DNA of 64,000 nucleotides, taken from the NCBI RefSeq assembly GCF_001613005.1, contig NZ_BDBN01000044.1, forward strand, positions 16,322 through 80,321. Reading direction: 5' to 3'. Below, piece by piece: positions 60,847 through 64,000 of this stretch. Positions within the stretch are counted from its first letter, which is position 1; the number at the start of each line of letters is the position of its first letter. Under the pieces are notes generated by a model, which was given only the letters and a program-made list of their open reading frames with translations, ran no database searches and was not told the DNA's origin. A program made the translations under genes and the position numbers. The DNA comes from Nocardia nova NBRC 15556. Its GTDB lineage: Bacteria; Actinomycetota; Actinomycetes; Mycobacteriales; Mycobacteriaceae.

Positions 60847-63189
60847 TCACACGATCCGGCTGTGGGACAGATAGGCCCGCCCTGCGAAGGTCCGGATCGG
60901 GCTGCTGCCGAAGTCGAGTGACCACACCGGTTGCCGATTCGTTCCGGCCGCGACGACGGTGATGCCGCCCTGACCGCCACGCGCGACGGTGACCACCCTT
61001 GATCCATCGGTGGCCCAGGGGACCTGGTTGTCCGGCAGTACACCGCCCTCGGCCGTGTACGCGTCGAACCAGGCGTAGGCGAGCTTGTATCTGTTCTCGA
61101 GGTAGTCGGAGCCGGATTTCGTGGTGGTGTCCCAGCGAATCAGAATTTTGCTGCCGATTCCGGCGACGGACACACCGTGGCCGTAACTCGCTTCCTTCGG
61201 CAGTTGCCTGGACCAGAGCATGGACCCGGTCGCGGGATCGAAGGCGGCGAGCATGCCGCGGTTCGTCATCACCGGCAGCGCCGGGGCCGTGTCCGGTTCG
61301 GCGTAGCGCTTGTCGTTGCCGTTCGGCGCCGGATCGTCACCCTGGGTGGCATACGGCTGGCTCGCCACGACCCGCCAGCCGGGACCGGCACCGGCGCGCT
61401 TCGTTCCGTCGAGAGCGAAGAAGTCCGCACCGATCGCGAATCCGCCGGAGTACGCCAGCCAATCCGGAGCCCACACCGTATTCGGCTGAACGTGGTCCGG
61501 AGCCACCTGATACACGACCTTCCCGGTTTCGATATTCCGCAATTCGAAACCGGCCTTCGAGAACGGATCACCGGACACGGGATTCTTCTGCAGCGACAGC
61601 ACACCGGAACCGTGGACCAGGCCCGGCTGAATGTCGTCGGCCTGCCAGAGCACCTTGCCGCTGACGTCCGCGGCGATGACCGAACCCGTCCCGGCCCCTT
61701 CGCGCTCGGGTTCGAACGTGGCGAAGGTTTCGCCTGCGGAGACGATTTCGGTGGCGGCCGGCAGGCGGCCGGAGATCACGCCCGCCTGCGTATCGATGAG
61801 CAGCGTCGCGTACGAATCCGAATTCACGTCCCGGGTTCCGGCGGCGCTGTCCCCGGCCTCCGTACGGCAGCCGGCGTAGCGGCCCGAGGCCGTGAACACG
61901 CACTCGGCGTAGGAGATGTAACCCACACCGACGCTGTGCAACAGCGCACCCGACTCCACATCGATGATGTCGAGTTTCTCGGTGCCGTTGTAGAGCACCA
62001 CCTTGTCCGTGCCGCCGATCGGGAGCTCCGATCCGTCGGCCGACCACCGCTTCCCGGTGGGTTCGGCACTCAGATCCGGGCTCTGCGGAGTGACCGAGAT
62101 CCGGGCCAGCGCCCGGGCGGCATCGGTCGGACCGACCTCATCGGAGCCGGCCGACCGCACCACGAAAACCGTCACGATCACGATCACGATCAGGACCGCG
62201 ATACCTGCGCCCCACCGGATTCCACTCGACGGTGCACCGGTTCGCGGTAGCACCGTCGGTGATTCGGTCTGTGCTTCCGACCGGCCCCGCGACGGTTCGG
62301 GCTGTCCCGCGAGCACGGTCGCGATCGCCGCCTGCGGATCGCCCTGCGGCGGGCCGGCAGTGCCGGCCCGCAAGGCCGCACCCAGCGCCGCCGCGAACTC
62401 CGACGACGAGGCGAACCGTGCCTCCGGTCGCTTCGCCATCGCCCGCGCGAGGACCGCGTCCACGTCCGGATGCAGGTGCGGACGCGCCGTCCGCACGCTC
62501 GGTGGCGTGGCCGTGGCATGCCGCGTGACGACCACGACGGGATTGGCGTCCGCGAACGGCGCGTCGCCTGTGAGCACGTGAAAGACGGTGCAGGCCAAGG
62601 AATACTGATCGCTGCGTCCGTCCAGCGGTTGCGCGCTCAGTTGCTCCGGCGACGCATAGTTCAGGGTGCCGATCATGACCCCGGTTCCGGTCAGATCGGA
62701 GGCACCCGCGGCGGCCTGCCGGGCGATGCCGAAATCGGTGAGCAGCACGTCACCGTCCCGGCTCAGCAGGATGTTCGCCGGTTTCACGTCCCGGTGCACC
62801 AAACCCTGCGCATTCGCGCGATCCAGTGCTCCCGCAACGGTTTCCGCGATCCGGATCACCTCATCGATCCCGAACGGCCCGGTGGCGGCCAGTCGCTGGG
62901 CGACATCGACGCCGTCGACCAATTCCATCGCGATCCACAGCCGGCCCTCGTGCTCGCCGCGGTCGTACACCTTCACGATCGCCGGATGTGACAGACTCGC
63001 CGCCAGATCGGCCTCCCGCTCGAACCGCGCCCGGTACTCCGGGTCGGCCGCGTACTGGGCCGGTAGTACCTTCACCGCGTCCGATCGCGGTAACCGCGGG
63101 TGCCGGGCGACGTAGACCTCACCCATTCCACCGGCGCCGAGCACCCGTTCGATCCGGTAGCCCGCGAACAACTCCCCCGAATACAGCAT
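60847..63189 (-). CDS. receptor-type Ser/Thr protein kinase with PQQ-like beta-propeller
   Basis: 780 residues. Kinase domain about 8-270: glycine loop GAGGMGEV (18-25), Lys40, HRDVKPAN (Asp134), DFG (152-154) and GTLNYASPEQ in the activation segment, so it is an RD-type, PknB/PknD-like kinase. One transmembrane helix (GAGIAVLIVIVIVTVFVV) near residue 350 is followed by ~400 extracellular residues with repeated W/Y-D-G strands (VVLYNGTEKLDIID, GKVLWQADDI, GMLAAFDPATGSMLWSRQL, PVWSLDFG) typical of PQQ-like propellers. GAGGAGGAG lies before ATG 63189. The propeller probably binds an external ligand; M. tuberculosis PknD is similar in plan but uses NHL repeats. Confidence 0.92.
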   Translation of the reverse strand: MLYSGELFAGYRIERVLGAGGMGEVYVARHPRLPRSDAVKVLPAQYAADPEYRARFEREADLAASLSHPAIVKVYDRGEHEGRLWIAMELVDGVDVAQRLAATGPFGIDEVIRIAETVAGALDRANAQGLVHRDVKPANILLSRDGDVLLTDFGIARQAAAGASDLTGTGVMIGTLNYASPEQLSAQPLDGRSDQYSLACTVFHVLTGDAPFADANPVVVVTRHATATPPSVRTARPHLHPDVDAVLARAMAKRPEARFASSSEFAAALGAALRAGTAGPPQGDPQAAIATVLAGQPEPSRGRSEAQTESPTVLPRTGAPSSGIRWGAGIAVLIVIVIVTVFVVRSAGSDEVGPTDAARALARISVTPQSPDLSAEPTGKRWSADGSELPIGGTDKVVLYNGTEKLDIIDVESGALLHSVGVGYISYAECVFTASGRYAGCRTEAGDSAAGTRDVNSDSYATLLIDTQAGVISGRLPAATEIVSAGETFATFEPEREGAGTGSVIAADVSGKVLWQADDIQPGLVHGSGVLSLQKNPVSGDPFSKAGFELRNIETGKVVYQVAPDHVQPNTVWAPDWLAYSGGFAIGADFFALDGTKRAGAGPGWRVVASQPYATQGDDPAPNGNDKRYAEPDTAPALPVMTNRGMLAAFDPATGSMLWSRQLPKEASYGHGVSVAGIGSKILIRWDTTTKSGSDYLENRYKLAYAWFDAYTAEGGVLPDNQVPWATDGSRVVTVARGGQGGITVVAAGTNRQPVWSLDFGSSPIRTFAGRAYLSHSRIV

Positions 63190-63303
63190 TACTCCTCCTC
63201 GCCGTGAGCACCCTACCGAGTCCGACCGGCCTGCGAGGGACGGACGGACCAGGCGGAACGGACACACAGCGGGCGGCTCCGCACCGTACCGGCCCGGAAC
63301 GTA

Positions 63304-63339
63304 CGGATGTCACGCTCGGGCGGCCGAGCGTGACATCCG
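63304..63339 (-). terminator. 16-bp terminator hairpin after fgd1
   Basis: CGGATGTCACGCTCGG (63304-63319) pairs perfectly with CCGAGCGTGACATCCG (63324-63339) around GCGG. It lies 23 nt past the fgd1 stop and before the kinase start on the same strand, so it isolates the two genes. Confidence 0.88.
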
Positions 63340-63362
63340 AGGGAGCGGACGCGCGGGAAGGC

Positions 63363-64000
63363 TCAGAGTGCGCGCAGGCGCGGGGCGAGGTCGCGGGCGA
63401 ACAGATCCAGGAAACGACGCTGATCGTGGCCCGGGGCGTGGAAGACCAAGTGGTTCAGCCCGGCATCGACATACGGTTTGACCTGCTCGACCGCCTCATC
63501 CGGATCGCTGGCCACGATCCAGCGCTTGGCGATCTGCTCGATCGGCAACGCATCCGCGGCCGCCTCCATCTCGATCGGATCGGTGATCGAATGCTTCTGC
63601 TCGGCCGTCAACGACAACGGCGCCCAGAACCGCGTATTCTCCAACGCCAGTTCCGGATCGGTGTCATACGAAATCTTGATCTCGATCATCCGATCGATAT
63701 CGCCGAGCGTACGACCCACCTTCTCCGCGCCCTCGGTCACCGCCGGCATCAACTTCTCCGTGTACAGGTCCATCCCCTTACCCGAGGTGCAGATGAAACC
63801 GTCACCGGCCCGGCCCGCATACCGAGCCACCACCGGACCACCCGCCGCGATATACACCGGAATCCCCGCCGGCGGCACATCGTAGATCGACGCGCCGACC
63901 GTGTTGTAGTACTGGCCCTCGAAATCGACCCGATCACCACTCCACAACGCGCGCATCAGATCCACCGACTCGCGCAACCGGGCGAAACGCTCCTTGAACT
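63363..64000 (-). CDS. fgd1: F420-dependent glucose-6-phosphate dehydrogenase, 5' part outside window
   Basis: The C-terminal ~212 residues of FGD are in the window; the frame stays open to the right edge (FKERFARLRESVDLMRALWSGD), so the N-terminal third lies beyond it. The enzyme oxidises glucose-6-phosphate and reduces cofactor F420. Wording agrees with the mycobacterial protein almost throughout: VDFEGQYYN, GASIYDVP, VYIAAGG, YAGRAGDGFICTSGKG, LYTEKLMPAV, MIEIKISYD, RFWAPLSLTAEQKHSI, DALPIEQIAKRWIVASDPDEAVE and NHLVFHAPGHDQRRFL. It is the F420H2 source for the Ddn-like and possibly the LLM enzyme nearby. Confidence 0.95.
   Translation of the reverse strand, partial: FKERFARLRESVDLMRALWSGDRVDFEGQYYNTVGASIYDVPPAGIPVYIAAGGPVVARYAGRAGDGFICTSGKGMDLYTEKLMPAVTEGAEKVGRTLGDIDRMIEIKISYDTDPELALENTRFWAPLSLTAEQKHSITDPIEMEAAADALPIEQIAKRWIVASDPDEAVEQVKPYVDAGLNHLVFHAPGHDQRRFLDLFARDLAPRLRAL

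Overview
The window looks like chromosomal DNA of a mycolic-acid actinomycete, most likely a Nocardia or close relative. It is uniformly GC-rich, uses many GTG starts and ATGA/GTGA gene overlaps, and carries marker genes of that group: pknG-glnH-glnX, fgd1 (F420-dependent glucose-6-phosphate dehydrogenase), a VirR-like LytR_C protein and fadD15- and fadE5-like genes. From memory of M. tuberculosis gene order, two blocks match the Rv0407-Rv0433 neighbourhood, with the window running in reversed orientation: fgd1, pta, ackA, pknG, glnH, glnX, mutT3, thiE, thiO, thiS, thiG at 47-64 kb, and thiD, thiC, xthA, GNAT, def, DUF3263, virR, sodC, GCS2 at 9.7-30 kb. Accessory genes separate the pieces.

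Layout. 0-5.4 kb: Mrp multisubunit Na+/H+ antiporter operon, with mrpA(B) cut by the left edge and mrpC-G complete. 5.4-9.75 kb: PAP2 membrane phosphatase, small membrane protein, alpha/beta hydrolase, and an MpaB-type oxygenase divergent from a TetR. 9.75-15.3 kb: GCS2 ligase, sodC, VirR-like protein, DUF3263 protein, def, GNAT, xthA. 15.3-23.2 kb: membrane protein, FadE5-like dehydrogenase, TetR, homogentisate pathway genes hmgA-fahA, FadD15-like ligase. 23.3-25.1 kb: TPP riboswitch and thiC. 25.2-29.3 kb: two TetR genes, each divergent from an enzyme gene (a FAD monooxygenase and an epoxide hydrolase), with clear palindromic operators in both gaps. 29.3-34.2 kb: small basic protein, thiD, a GT2-GtrA glycosyltransferase plus a GT39 enzyme, a 19-bp tandem repeat, tRNA-Glu(CUC).

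34.3-43.5 kb is one tight leftward operon: AtuA-like DUF1446 protein, acyl-CoA dehydrogenase, carboxyltransferase, biotin carboxylase, second acyl-CoA dehydrogenase, enoyl-CoA hydratase, TetR. It has the gene order of the mycobacterial accA2-accD2 cluster and the logic of terpenoid or methyl-branched acyl-CoA breakdown. 43.8-47.1 kb: small membrane protein, class III nucleotidyl cyclase, ABC exporter pair. 47.2-50.1 kb: thiO-thiS-thiG facing thiE; with thiC and thiD this gives most of thiamine synthesis. 50.2-56 kb: mutT3 and the glnX-glnH-pknG amino-acid sensing operon. 56-59.3 kb: pta-ackA. 59.5-64 kb: luciferase-like oxidoreductase, Ddn-like F420 enzyme, receptor Ser/Thr kinase, and the 3' two thirds of fgd1.

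The most unusual observation is a 78-nt cassette present twice, exactly filling the gaps mrpE-mrpF and pta-ackA. In each place a 25-codon frame starts on the upstream stop codon (GTGA) and ends on the downstream start codon. Both copies contain two small hairpins and carry the downstream Shine-Dalgarno. The copies differ almost only at amino-acid-changing positions, so the nucleotide sequence, not the peptide, seems to be what is conserved. No transposase, integrase, phage gene or CRISPR array was seen.
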